The translations under genes and the position numbers were made by a program. A stretch of 64,000 nucleotides of DNA from an uncultured Pelagibacteraceae bacterium. Lineage in GTDB: Bacteria > Pseudomonadota > Alphaproteobacteria > Pelagibacterales > Pelagibacteraceae. Shown piece by piece: positions 49,637-58,742 of the stretch. The stretch's first letter is position 1, and every line of letters starts with the position of its first letter. The notes under the pieces were generated by a model that was not told the origin of the DNA, searched no databases, and worked only from the letters and a program-made list of their open reading frames with translations. Where the stretch lies: assembly GCA_902622245.1 (NCBI GenBank), contig CACNPC010000005.1:47672-111671 (forward strand). The letters are read 5' to 3'.

Positions 49637-51172
49637 ATGAAGACAATAAAAACTTGCGTAACCGCTCTAATATCAGCTTTGTTGGTATTTAGTCCTGTTG
49701 CGTATGCTGATAAGTGGAGTGATCAGTTTCCACATATCAAAGCAACTGGGGATATTCCTGGTGATTGTTCTTACGAGTCTATGTCTAAGAAAAACTATAA
49801 AGGCAAGACGCTTAAGATTAATACACATGCTGTACCAGTCATGGGAGAGCCAACAGCTCTACATGCTGAGCAGTTCGCTAAACTTACTGGAGCAAAAGTT
49901 GATGTTACTCATACACCGGCAGGTGACTTATATGCGAAAGCAATGGTACCATTTCAAGCTGGACAAGCTCCATATGACATCGTTTTTGGATTTTCAAACT
50001 TCATTAACGATTGGAGAAGATACTTAGAGCCAGTTCCAAAGAAATACGTTGAGATGAAACAAATGAAAGACGTTACTCCGTCTCACATTGGTGTAGCATC
50101 TTGGGATGGTGTTATGTATCAGTTTCCGGTTGATGGTGACAGACATTATCTGAAATATAGAAAAGATGTAATTGATAATCCTGAGTACCAAAAACAATAT
50201 AAGGAAGCTACTGGTAAAGAACTAAGAGTTCCTCAAACTTGGAAAGAGTATGGAGAAATGGCAGCTTACTTTAATAATTGGGACTGGGATGGAGATGGCG
50301 AGAAAGAATACGGATCCGCTGAAGTAATGAAAAAAGACGATCTAATGTATGCTGCTTTCTATTCAAGATCTGCTGCTTACTCAAAAAATCCTAAAACACC
50401 TGGTGGTTTTTTCTTTGATTTAGAAACTATGAAACCACTAATTAACAATCCAGGTTTTGTTGAAGCTTTAACTGACTGGGTTGAGGCAACTAAATATGTT
50501 CCTCCAGGAGGAATAAATTTTGGTTTAGGTGATGAAATTGGATCATTTGGTGGAGGACAAACTTTGTTTAGTTTTTCATGGGATGATGCATTTGTTGCTG
50601 CTATGCAACCAGATAGTCCAATAAACAATAAAGTTGGTGCTGCACAGTTACCAGGAGCAATGAAAGTTTGGAATAGAAAAACTAACTCTTGGGATGAAGG
50701 CTTTAACCAAGCTCCTTTCTTCGTATGGGGATGGGCAGTTGGAGTAGCTAAGAAAAGTAAAGAGAAAGAAATGGCTTTCGATTACCTATGTTTCTTTGCT
50801 AACGAAGCTAACCACCAAGCAGATATTGGAATTGGTAGATTTGGTGTAAACCCATTTAGAAATGATGACTTTAAAGTTGATGTATGGACACAAATTGGTT
50901 GGGATAAAGATATTGCTCAATCATATGTTGATACTCTTGCACAAATGGAACAAAGTAAAAATAGAGTATTTCCATTAAGAGTTCCTGGAACTTTTGAGTT
51001 TAATGCTGCATTGGCTACTGCTGCTGCAAAAGCATTAGCTGGTCAATTATCTCCACAAGCTGCTTTAGACGAAGCTGCTAAACAGTGGGAAGATATACTT
51101 AACAGAGTAGGAAAAGATAACGTAAGAAAAGCCTATGCTGTTGGTGTAGCAATGGAAGATAATAAGCAATAA
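49637..51172 (+). CDS. ABC transporter extracellular solute-binding protein (sugar/polyol type)
   Basis: Signal peptide; LTGAKVDVTHTPAGDLYAKAMVPFQAGQAPYDIVFG; followed by permease and ATPase genes. Confidence 0.9.
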   Translation: MKTIKTCVTALISALLVFSPVAYADKWSDQFPHIKATGDIPGDCSYESMSKKNYKGKTLKINTHAVPVMGEPTALHAEQFAKLTGAKVDVTHTPAGDLYAKAMVPFQAGQAPYDIVFGFSNFINDWRRYLEPVPKKYVEMKQMKDVTPSHIGVASWDGVMYQFPVDGDRHYLKYRKDVIDNPEYQKQYKEATGKELRVPQTWKEYGEMAAYFNNWDWDGDGEKEYGSAEVMKKDDLMYAAFYSRSAAYSKNPKTPGGFFFDLETMKPLINNPGFVEALTDWVEATKYVPPGGINFGLGDEIGSFGGGQTLFSFSWDDAFVAAMQPDSPINNKVGAAQLPGAMKVWNRKTNSWDEGFNQAPFFVWGWAVGVAKKSKEKEMAFDYLCFFANEANHQADIGIGRFGVNPFRNDDFKVDVWTQIGWDKDIAQSYVDTLAQMEQSKNRVFPLRVPGTFEFNAALATAAAKALAGQLSPQAALDEAAKQWEDILNRVGKDNVRKAYAVGVAMEDNKQ

Positions 51173-51185
51173 TTTTGTAAAACTT
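51112..51185 (+). terminator. Hairpin/T-tract (attenuating) terminator between SBP and permease genes; see corrected span in evidence
   Basis: TGTGGCCGTT-TTTT-AACGGCCACA followed by TTTT. The correct span is 51185..51112 read as start 51185 and end 51212: stem arms 51185-51194 and 51199-51208, T-tract to 51212. Confidence 0.5.
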
Positions 51186-51233
51186 GTGGCCGTTTTTTAA
51201 CGGCCACATTTTAAAATAATCCAAAAAAAAATT

Positions 51234-52100
51234 ATGAATTTTAAACACAAGTTTGTTTTTTTATTCCCAGGATTGTTTGTACTTATTGGGATTCTAATCT
51301 TTCCAATTATTTTTACTATTAGATTAAGTCTTTCTGGATGGAATAGTTATACCCCAGAAATGAACTTCATAGGTATTACGAATTATATAAGGTTATTTAC
51401 TGATGACCCGAGGTTTTGGGAGTCCTTTTTTAGGTTAAGTTTTTTATCTGTTACCACAGTTATTCTTCAATATGTTATCGGATTTGCTCTAGCGATGATG
51501 GTTTGGAGAGAAATAAAATTTAAAAGATTTTTTAGAGTAATTTTTCTAGTACCCATGATGACAACTCCAGTAATAATGACAGTTATTTGGAGAACATTTT
51601 TTCATGAGTCCCTCGGTCCTGTAAATGATTTGTTAGGTGGATTAGGAGTAAAACCTATTTTATGGTTGAGTGATCCAGTTATTGCGAAGTTTACTGTTAT
51701 AATTGTTGAGGTTTGGCAGTGGACACCGTTTATGTTTTTGCTATTACTAGCTGGACTTTTGTCACTTCCAAAAGAACCCTTCTTAGCAGCCGCTATAGAT
51801 GGAGCAAGTCCATTTAGAAAATTTGTTTATGTAACTTTTCCTTTGATGGCTCCAATATCAATTGGAGCAATAATAATAAGACTTATCGAGGCATCAAAAA
51901 TAATGGATACAGTATTTGTTTTGACTTCAGGAGGGCCAGGTACTGCAACTGAGACGTCAAGTTTTTATATTTATATTAAAGGATTAAGAGAATTTCAGAT
52001 GGGTTATGCAGCAACCTTATCTTTTACTTATCTTGTCATAATGATTATCAGTTTAACGATAATAGCTAAAGTTTTAACCAAATTAATGATCAAAGAATAA
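51234..52100 (+). CDS. ABC transporter permease (MalF/UgpA-like)
   Basis: Six-TM permease with EAA-like motif LAAAIDGASPFRKFVYVTFPLMAP. Confidence 0.92.
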   Translation: MNFKHKFVFLFPGLFVLIGILIFPIIFTIRLSLSGWNSYTPEMNFIGITNYIRLFTDDPRFWESFFRLSFLSVTTVILQYVIGFALAMMVWREIKFKRFFRVIFLVPMMTTPVIMTVIWRTFFHESLGPVNDLLGGLGVKPILWLSDPVIAKFTVIIVEVWQWTPFMFLLLLAGLLSLPKEPFLAAAIDGASPFRKFVYVTFPLMAPISIGAIIIRLIEASKIMDTVFVLTSGGPGTATETSSFYIYIKGLREFQMGYAATLSFTYLVIMIISLTIIAKVLTKLMIKE

Positions 52101-52104
52101 CTCT

Positions 52105-52953
52105 ATGAGCAAACTTTACACTTTTCTTAAATATTTCTTTATTACATTTTGGACTGTATTTGTCGTTGCACCATTTCTGTGGGCTGTATCAACATCTTTT
52201 AAAGACTTCCAATCAGTAAATAGTAAAGTAACTTATATACCTTGGTTAGATTTCGAACCAACACTGGAGGGTTGGAGAGTTTTAATTAAGTCTCCTGCTA
52301 AAGGTGGAGTAGATATTGTTGAGCCTTATTTTAATAGTATTTTTGTAACCTGTACTGCTAGTTTAATAAGTATTGTTCTTGGTACTCTTGCTGCCTATGC
52401 ACTATCAAGATTTACCTTTAAAGCCGGATTTGTAAGAAACAACGATATTACTTTTTTCTTCATTTCACAAAGAATCATGCCTCCAATTGTATTATCAATT
52501 CCTTTCTTTATTTTTCTAAGCACAATAGGATTGCTTGATAGTTTATTAGGTCTAGTGGTCGTATATATCGTTTTATTGATGCCAATTGCTGTTTGGATTA
52601 TGGTAGATTTTTTTAATAGAGTTCCAAAAGAATTAGATGAGACTGCATTAATTGACGGGTGTAATCCCTATCAAGCTTTCTATAAAGTTGTTTTACCAAA
52701 TTCAATACCTGGATTAATTGTTGCGGGAATGTTTTGTATTATTTTTGGATGGATAGATTTCTTTTTTGCATTTATTTTGACATTTACTGAAGTACAATTG
52801 TTACCTGTAAAAGTTGTTGCACTTAATTCATCAATAACACCATGGTGGAGCCTTTCGGCATCAGCTTTAGTCTCAGTTGCACCATTAATAATCGTTGCAT
52901 TTATAGTTGAGAGATATCTATCAAAAGGAAATTTATCAGGAGCATTAAAATAA
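52105..52953 (+). CDS. ABC transporter permease (MalG/UgpE-like)
   Basis: DETALIDGCNPYQAFYKVVLPNSIPGLIVAGMFCIIFGW. Confidence 0.92.
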   Translation: MSKLYTFLKYFFITFWTVFVVAPFLWAVSTSFKDFQSVNSKVTYIPWLDFEPTLEGWRVLIKSPAKGGVDIVEPYFNSIFVTCTASLISIVLGTLAAYALSRFTFKAGFVRNNDITFFFISQRIMPPIVLSIPFFIFLSTIGLLDSLLGLVVVYIVLLMPIAVWIMVDFFNRVPKELDETALIDGCNPYQAFYKVVLPNSIPGLIVAGMFCIIFGWIDFFFAFILTFTEVQLLPVKVVALNSSITPWWSLSASALVSVAPLIIVAFIVERYLSKGNLSGALK

Positions 52954-54032
52954 TGAATTTAATTGGAGAGAAAATTTCTTATAAACCTGATGAGCAATTT
53001 CATTTAAACGATGTCTCGTTTAATTTTAAAAAAGGCAATTTGTATACCATTTTAGGCAGAACTTTATCTGGCAAAACGACTCTTTTAAAAACAATTGCAG
53101 GATTATTAAATCCAGATCAAGGCTCAATTTCTTTTGAGGAAAAAGACTTTATTAAAATACCAGTTTGGGAAAGAAATGTTGCTATGGTCTATCAACAATT
53201 TATTAATTACCCTCATTTAAATGTTTATGAAAATATAACTTTTCCATTAGAACAAAGAAAATTAAGTCCTGAGCAAATAAAAAAAGATGTAGATGAAGCT
53301 CTAAAAACTGTTGGATTAGTTGGATTTGAAAATAGAAAAATTCAGGAATTATCTGGCGGACAACAACAAAGGGTTGCACTTGCAAGATCACTTGCAAAAA
53401 AAGCAAAAATTTTATTGCTAGACGAACCGTTAGTTAATTTAGATTACAAACTTAGAGAACAATTAAGAGAAGAATTTAAAAGAATTTTCTCAGAAGGACT
53501 TTCCCAAGATACAATTTTAATTTACTCAACAACAGATCCTCAAGAAGTAATGGAACTAAATGGAGAAGTAATTGTTTTAGATGAAGGGAGGGTATTACAA
53601 AAAGGGCCTGCCAAAGAGATTTTTGAAAATCCATCTAATTTAAAAGTTGCAGAAATATCAAATGATCCACCAATGAATGTTCTGAAGGGTTCAAAAAATT
53701 CAAAAAATCTGAACTTTGAGAATATTTCTCTAGAAATTCCAAATCATTTTAAGAATTTAGAGGATAAAGATTATAATTTTGGAATTAGAGCTTCAGAAAT
53801 TAAACTTGATGAAAATGGTGAAGAATTCGAAATAGAATTGGCAGAGATTAGTGGTTCAGAAACATTGCTTCACTTAAAAAGAGGAAATTCAAAATTAATT
53901 GCTTTAATCGAGGAAGTAATGAATTTTAAAATTCATGAGAAAGTAAAAATAAATTTTAATGCAAATAAGTTTTATGCTTTTGGAGAAGATGAAAAATTAG
54001 TTTCGTCGCCATATGGAGGAACAAATGGCTAA
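52953..54032 (+). CDS. ABC transporter ATP-binding protein, copy 1
   Basis: Walker A GRTLSGKTT, signature LSGGQQQRVALARSLA, Walker B ILLLDEPLVNLD. Confidence 0.93.
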   Translation: MNLIGEKISYKPDEQFHLNDVSFNFKKGNLYTILGRTLSGKTTLLKTIAGLLNPDQGSISFEEKDFIKIPVWERNVAMVYQQFINYPHLNVYENITFPLEQRKLSPEQIKKDVDEALKTVGLVGFENRKIQELSGGQQQRVALARSLAKKAKILLLDEPLVNLDYKLREQLREEFKRIFSEGLSQDTILIYSTTDPQEVMELNGEVIVLDEGRVLQKGPAKEIFENPSNLKVAEISNDPPMNVLKGSKNSKNLNFENISLEIPNHFKNLEDKDYNFGIRASEIKLDENGEEFEIELAEISGSETLLHLKRGNSKLIALIEEVMNFKIHEKVKINFNANKFYAFGEDEKLVSSPYGGTNG

Positions 54033-55098
54033 AATTGATTTATCAAATATCTCTCATACTTATAATCCTCTAGATCCAAAACCAACATATGCTCTTAATC
54101 CGTTTTCAATGACTTGGGAAAATGGCAAGCGGTATGCAATTTTGGGACCTTCTGGGTGTGGAAAAACCACGATGTTAAACATTGTTTCTGGATTAGTGAG
54201 GCCATCCAAAGGTGAAATATTATTCGATGAAACACCTGTGACTGATTTAAAAACAGAAGATAGAAATATTGCCCAGGTTTTCCAGTTCCCAGTAATTTAC
54301 AATACAATGACTGTTTATGATAATTTAGCGTTTCCACTAAGATGCAGGGAATTTACAAAAGAAAAAATTGAAGAAAGAGTAAAAGCAGTTTCAGATACTT
54401 TAAATTTATCTTCATTTTTAAACTCACCAGCAAGAAAATTAACGGCTGATCAAAAACAACTTATCTCTTTAGGCAGAGGTTTAGTTCGAGAAGACGTTGC
54501 TGCTGTTTTAATGGACGAACCTCTTACAGTTATAGACCCAGATTTAAAATTTCGACTTCGAAGAAACTTAAAAGAAATCAATGAACAATATAAAACAACA
54601 TTGGTTTATGTAACTCATGATCAAAACGAAGCTATGACTTTTGCCGAAAATATAATTGTTATGGATCAAGGTGAAATCGTACAAGTTGGATTGCCAAAAG
54701 ATTTATTTGAAAAACCTAAAACAACTTTTGTCGGTTATTTTATTGGCTCTCCTGCGATGAATATTTTTCATTCAACTGTATCCTCTGATCATGAAGTAAA
54801 AATTAATGATACCACTATTAAGACAAATTCAAATTTAGGAAATTTAAAAGATAAAAATGTTAAACTGGGAATTAGATCTGAGTTCATAGAATTGGCTGAA
54901 AAAGAAAAAAGTAATACAGTTAAAATTAAACTCACAAGAGTTGAGGACTTTGGTAATTTTAAGCTCCTTACAGGAAAAATGGGTGATTTAGTGATTAAGT
55001 CAAAAGTAGAAAGAGAAAAACCCATACCAGACGGAGAATTGAATTTATATTTTCCACCAGAGAAATGTTGCGTTTATTCTGATGAAAAATTAGTTTAA
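54025..55098 (+). CDS. ABC transporter ATP-binding protein, copy 2
   Basis: Walker A GPSGCGKTT, Walker B AVLMDEP, H-loop VTHDQNEAM. Start preferred at MAKIDLSN (54025). Confidence 0.93.
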   Translation: MAKIDLSNISHTYNPLDPKPTYALNPFSMTWENGKRYAILGPSGCGKTTMLNIVSGLVRPSKGEILFDETPVTDLKTEDRNIAQVFQFPVIYNTMTVYDNLAFPLRCREFTKEKIEERVKAVSDTLNLSSFLNSPARKLTADQKQLISLGRGLVREDVAAVLMDEPLTVIDPDLKFRLRRNLKEINEQYKTTLVYVTHDQNEAMTFAENIIVMDQGEIVQVGLPKDLFEKPKTTFVGYFIGSPAMNIFHSTVSSDHEVKINDTTIKTNSNLGNLKDKNVKLGIRSEFIELAEKEKSNTVKIKLTRVEDFGNFKLLTGKMGDLVIKSKVEREKPIPDGELNLYFPPEKCCVYSDEKLV

Positions 55099-55105
55099 GA
55101 GATAA

Positions 55106-56404
55106 ATGAAACTCCTAAATTTATCAGCACAACAACTTTTAAAAAAACTTAAAAATAAACAATTAACTTCCGTTGAACTTTGTAAAGCATATATCAATCA
55201 AAAAAAAAAATATGATAAGAATATTCAAGCTTGGGAATATTTTAATGAAAAAAAACTACTAAGTGATGCAAAAAAATCTGACAATCAGAGAAAAAAATTA
55301 AAATCTTTAGGGGTTTTGCATGGTCTACCAGTAGCACTTAAAGATATTATCTCAACATCTGAAATGCCAACAAAATATGGTGCAAGAATAAAATTAAAAA
55401 AAAAGAATAATTCAGATGCTAAAATTGTTGAGCTCTTAAAAAAAGCTGGAGCAATAATTATGGGTAAAACCGTAACTTGTGAATTAGCATTCTTATCGCC
55501 ATCGAAAACTAAAAACCCACATGATTATTCAAGAACACCAGGGGGTTCATCTAGTGGCTCTGCAGCCGTTATTGCATCTGATATGGCGCCATTATCAATT
55601 GGAACTCAAACGGGTGGATCTGTAATTAGGCCAGCATCTTATTGTGGAGTTGTTGGTTATAAACCTACTTATGGATTAATTTCTAGAAATGGTGTTTTGC
55701 AAACATCATATAATTTGGATCAAGTCGGAGTATTTGGAAAAACAATTAGTGATGTAGAACTTTTATCGAAAGTTTTGTTTGCTAGAGATGATGCAGATGA
55801 AACAACAACAAGTGTTAATTTTCTTAACAAAAAAATTAAAATAAAAAAATCAAAATTTGTTTTTTATAAAACCAAACGCTGGAGAAATGTTGATAGTATT
55901 TCAAAAAAATCATTTAATAAATTTATTTTAAATAATAAAAAAATAGTAAAGGTTGAGACTGCTCCTAAATATTTTGAAGATATGATTGATTGTCATACAA
56001 TTATATATGAGACAGAGATGGCTCAAAATTTCTATCATTATTACAAAACTTCAAAAGGAAAACTTTCTATAGAAATTAAGAGAGCAATTATTAACGGACT
56101 AAAACATTCGGCAAAAGATTATGCTTTAGCTTTAGATGCGATGAGAACATACTCAAAAAACTTAGATAGTATATTTGAAAGGTTTGATGCAATTATAACG
56201 CCAAGTAGTTGTGGAATTGCTGACAAAGGATTTAAGACAACTGGGAGTCCAGAATTTAATAAGATTTGGTCTCTTGCACATGTGCCCTGCATTTCACTGC
56301 CAATTTTAAAAGGCGAAAAAAATTTGCCTTTAGGAGTTCAAATTATAGGCAAACAATTTGAAGATTTAAGCATGTTAAACCAAGCCAAAATATTCAATAA
56401 TTAA
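55106..56404 (+). CDS. Amidase signature family protein
   Basis: GLPVALKDIISTSEMPTKYGA, RTPGGSSSGSAAVIASDMAPLSIGTQTGGSVIRPASYCGVVGYKPTYG. Confidence 0.95.
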   Translation: MKLLNLSAQQLLKKLKNKQLTSVELCKAYINQKKKYDKNIQAWEYFNEKKLLSDAKKSDNQRKKLKSLGVLHGLPVALKDIISTSEMPTKYGARIKLKKKNNSDAKIVELLKKAGAIIMGKTVTCELAFLSPSKTKNPHDYSRTPGGSSSGSAAVIASDMAPLSIGTQTGGSVIRPASYCGVVGYKPTYGLISRNGVLQTSYNLDQVGVFGKTISDVELLSKVLFARDDADETTTSVNFLNKKIKIKKSKFVFYKTKRWRNVDSISKKSFNKFILNNKKIVKVETAPKYFEDMIDCHTIIYETEMAQNFYHYYKTSKGKLSIEIKRAIINGLKHSAKDYALALDAMRTYSKNLDSIFERFDAIITPSSCGIADKGFKTTGSPEFNKIWSLAHVPCISLPILKGEKNLPLGVQIIGKQFEDLSMLNQAKIFNN

Positions 56405-56530
56405 AGATAATTCATAAACATTTACAATCATAGATTGTAATTAAGTGAAAAATCCTCGCTTTTTTAAAATGACTCTAAGAAACATATATGCTTTAAATGC
56501 ATCAGTTAATTAACTTAAAGAGGAGAAATA

Positions 56531-57661
56531 ATGATTAAAGAAAAAAAACTATTGAAGGGTAAAACTCCTTCAAGACGTAAATTCTTTAAGGCTGCTGCTG
56601 CGACTGGTGTTGCTGCTGTAGCTGCATCATCTTTAGCTGCTCCAGCCGTTGCCAAAGAAAGAATTGAAGCTTCTATGGTAGCTACATGGGGAAGAGATTT
56701 CCCAGGTTTAGGAACTGGTGCGCAAAGATTTGCTCAAAGAATTACAGACATGAGTGATGGAAGAATTCAAGTCACTTACTATGCAGCAAACGAGAGGGTT
56801 AAAGCGTTTGACTCATTTGATGAAGTTGCTTCAGGTAACTCGCAAATGTATCACGCTGCTGACTACTACTGGGTTAAAAAAGATCCAGCTTGGGGTTACT
56901 TTACAGCTGTACCTTTCGGTTTCACTTACACTGAAATGAACGCATGGATTAGATTTGCTGGTGGTCAACAATTATGGGATGAACTATCAGACAAATTCGG
57001 TCTAAAAAACTTTATGTGTGGAAGCACAGGAGTTCAAATGGGTGGATGGTTTAACAAGAAAATTAGAAGCCCTAATGACTTCAAAGGTCTTAAAATGCGT
57101 ATGCCTGGATTAGGTGGACAAGTTATCGGTAAACTTGGAGGATCTCCAGTTTCACTTCCTGGTGGACAAATTTACGAAAACCTTGTTTCTGGTGCAATTG
57201 ATGCAACAGAGTGGGTAGGTCCATGGAACGATGAAGCTATGAAATTCCAAGAAGCTGCTAAATACTACTACTATCCTGGAATGCACGAGCCAGGATCTAT
57301 GTTAGCATGTGGTACTAACAAATCTTGGTTTACAAGCTTATCAAAATCAGATCAGCTATTAATTGAAGCTGCAGCTGCGATGGAAAATGACGTTATGATG
57401 TCAGAGTACAATGCTAAAAATGGTGCTGCGCTTGCAAGATTAATAAACGATCATGGTGTTAAACTAGAGAAGTTTAGCGACAAAGTTTATGATGGTTTTG
57501 CTAAAGCTGCTAATGAAGTATTTGAGGAAACAAGAGCAAGCAGTGGTCTCGCTGAGAGAATCCACTCTAGTTTCTTACAGGCTAGAAAAGACATTGGTTC
57601 TTGGACCAACTTGTCTGACTCACCTTACATTTCTCAAAGAAACAGAGCATTAGGAATGTAA
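56531..57661 (+). CDS. TRAP transporter substrate-binding protein (DctP/TakP-like) with Tat signal
   Basis: SRRKFFKAAAATGVAAVAASSLAAPAVA Tat-type leader; DATEWVGPWNDEAMKFQEAAKYYYYPGMHEPG. Confidence 0.93.
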   Translation: MIKEKKLLKGKTPSRRKFFKAAAATGVAAVAASSLAAPAVAKERIEASMVATWGRDFPGLGTGAQRFAQRITDMSDGRIQVTYYAANERVKAFDSFDEVASGNSQMYHAADYYWVKKDPAWGYFTAVPFGFTYTEMNAWIRFAGGQQLWDELSDKFGLKNFMCGSTGVQMGGWFNKKIRSPNDFKGLKMRMPGLGGQVIGKLGGSPVSLPGGQIYENLVSGAIDATEWVGPWNDEAMKFQEAAKYYYYPGMHEPGSMLACGTNKSWFTSLSKSDQLLIEAAAAMENDVMMSEYNAKNGAALARLINDHGVKLEKFSDKVYDGFAKAANEVFEETRASSGLAERIHSSFLQARKDIGSWTNLSDSPYISQRNRALGM

Positions 57662-57681
57662 TCTAACTAAATTTAGTTATT

Positions 57682-57710
57682 AAAGGGCCCTTAATTGGGC
57701 CCTTTTTTTT
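57682..57710 (+). terminator. Rho-independent terminator after the TRAP substrate-binding protein gene
   Basis: AAAGGGCCC-TTAATT-GGGCCCTTT followed by a T-tract. Confidence 0.92.
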
Positions 57711-57749
57711 TAAACAAAATCGAGTATTACTTAGGTATTTTAAAATACT

Positions 57750-58739
57750 ATGGTGACAAAAAATTCAAATCTTTCTCTATATCTTAGAATAATCAGTTAT
57801 TCAGTTTTAGCTTTTACTTTAGCATTTCTTATTAATAATGTTTTAACAGTTTGGAGTGATTGGCCAGGAATAAAAAAAATTTTTTCGCATCATGAGATGT
57901 TTGGATATAAGAAAAAAGCTTTAGAGGGATCTGATTTAAATTATGGTTATATGCAAATTGGATTGTATTTGATTTGTATTGCTGCAGTCGTTTTTTATGT
58001 TTTTAAAACATATAGCCAAACTTTGGAGCAAGATTCAAAAATCTTATCAAGATTTTCAGCATATCTTGTTAGATCATCATTTTGGGCAGTATTTTTAGTT
58101 GGCGTAGCTGACTTTGTAATATCTTTTATGGTTGTTGAAAGATTATGGGAAGCAATCTTCAGTCCTGAAGTAAAAGCATTGATGGTTAAAGCCCCTGTAA
58201 GAATTACTTATATTCACTTTCCAATAATATTAATTTCTTTTGTGATTGGATATTTTACGAAATCAGTTGGTTTTATTTGGCTAGCAGTATTGGTTGTAGT
58301 AAGTGAATTCGTAATTGTATTATCAAGATTTATATTTTCATACGAACAAGCATTTCAAGGTGATCTAGTTAGATTTTGGTATGCTGCACTTTATTTGTTT
58401 GCTAGTGCATATGCATTAATTCATGAAGGGCACGTAAGAGTTGATGTACTCTATTCTTCTTTTAGTGAAAAAAAGAAGGCATGGACAAATATGGTTGGAT
58501 CGGCAGTTCTAGGAGTACCACTTACATTAATAGTTATATTTTTAGGTCTAAACGGAAAAGCCAGCATTATAAATGGTCCTGTTGTAGCTTTTGAAGTTAC
58601 GCAACAAGGATCCAATGGTCTCTATCTTTTATATTTGATGGCTGTTTATCTAGCTGTTTTTGCTGTTACGATGTTAATTCAATTTACTAGCTATTTTATG
58701 GAAAGTAGTCACAAAATTTTAAAAGGTGTCAAAAATTAA
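57750..58739 (+). CDS. TRAP transporter small permease (DctQ-like)
   Basis: Multi-TM; RFWYAALYLFASAYALIHEGHVRVDVLYSSFSEKKKAW. Confidence 0.88.
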   Translation: MVTKNSNLSLYLRIISYSVLAFTLAFLINNVLTVWSDWPGIKKIFSHHEMFGYKKKALEGSDLNYGYMQIGLYLICIAAVVFYVFKTYSQTLEQDSKILSRFSAYLVRSSFWAVFLVGVADFVISFMVVERLWEAIFSPEVKALMVKAPVRITYIHFPIILISFVIGYFTKSVGFIWLAVLVVVSEFVIVLSRFIFSYEQAFQGDLVRFWYAALYLFASAYALIHEGHVRVDVLYSSFSEKKKAWTNMVGSAVLGVPLTLIVIFLGLNGKASIINGPVVAFEVTQQGSNGLYLLYLMAVYLAVFAVTMLIQFTSYFMESSHKILKGVKN

Positions 58740-58742
58740 ATT

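Noticed and set aside
49698-50027. 109-aa alternate-frame ORF in the ABC binding protein gene
   Set aside because: Out-of-frame translation inside a well-supported gene.
56422-56440. Short inverted repeat TTACAATC-ATA-GATTGTAA upstream of the TRAP binding protein
   Set aside because: Only 8 bp, AT-rich, no T-tract directly after; could be an operator but not distinguishable from background.
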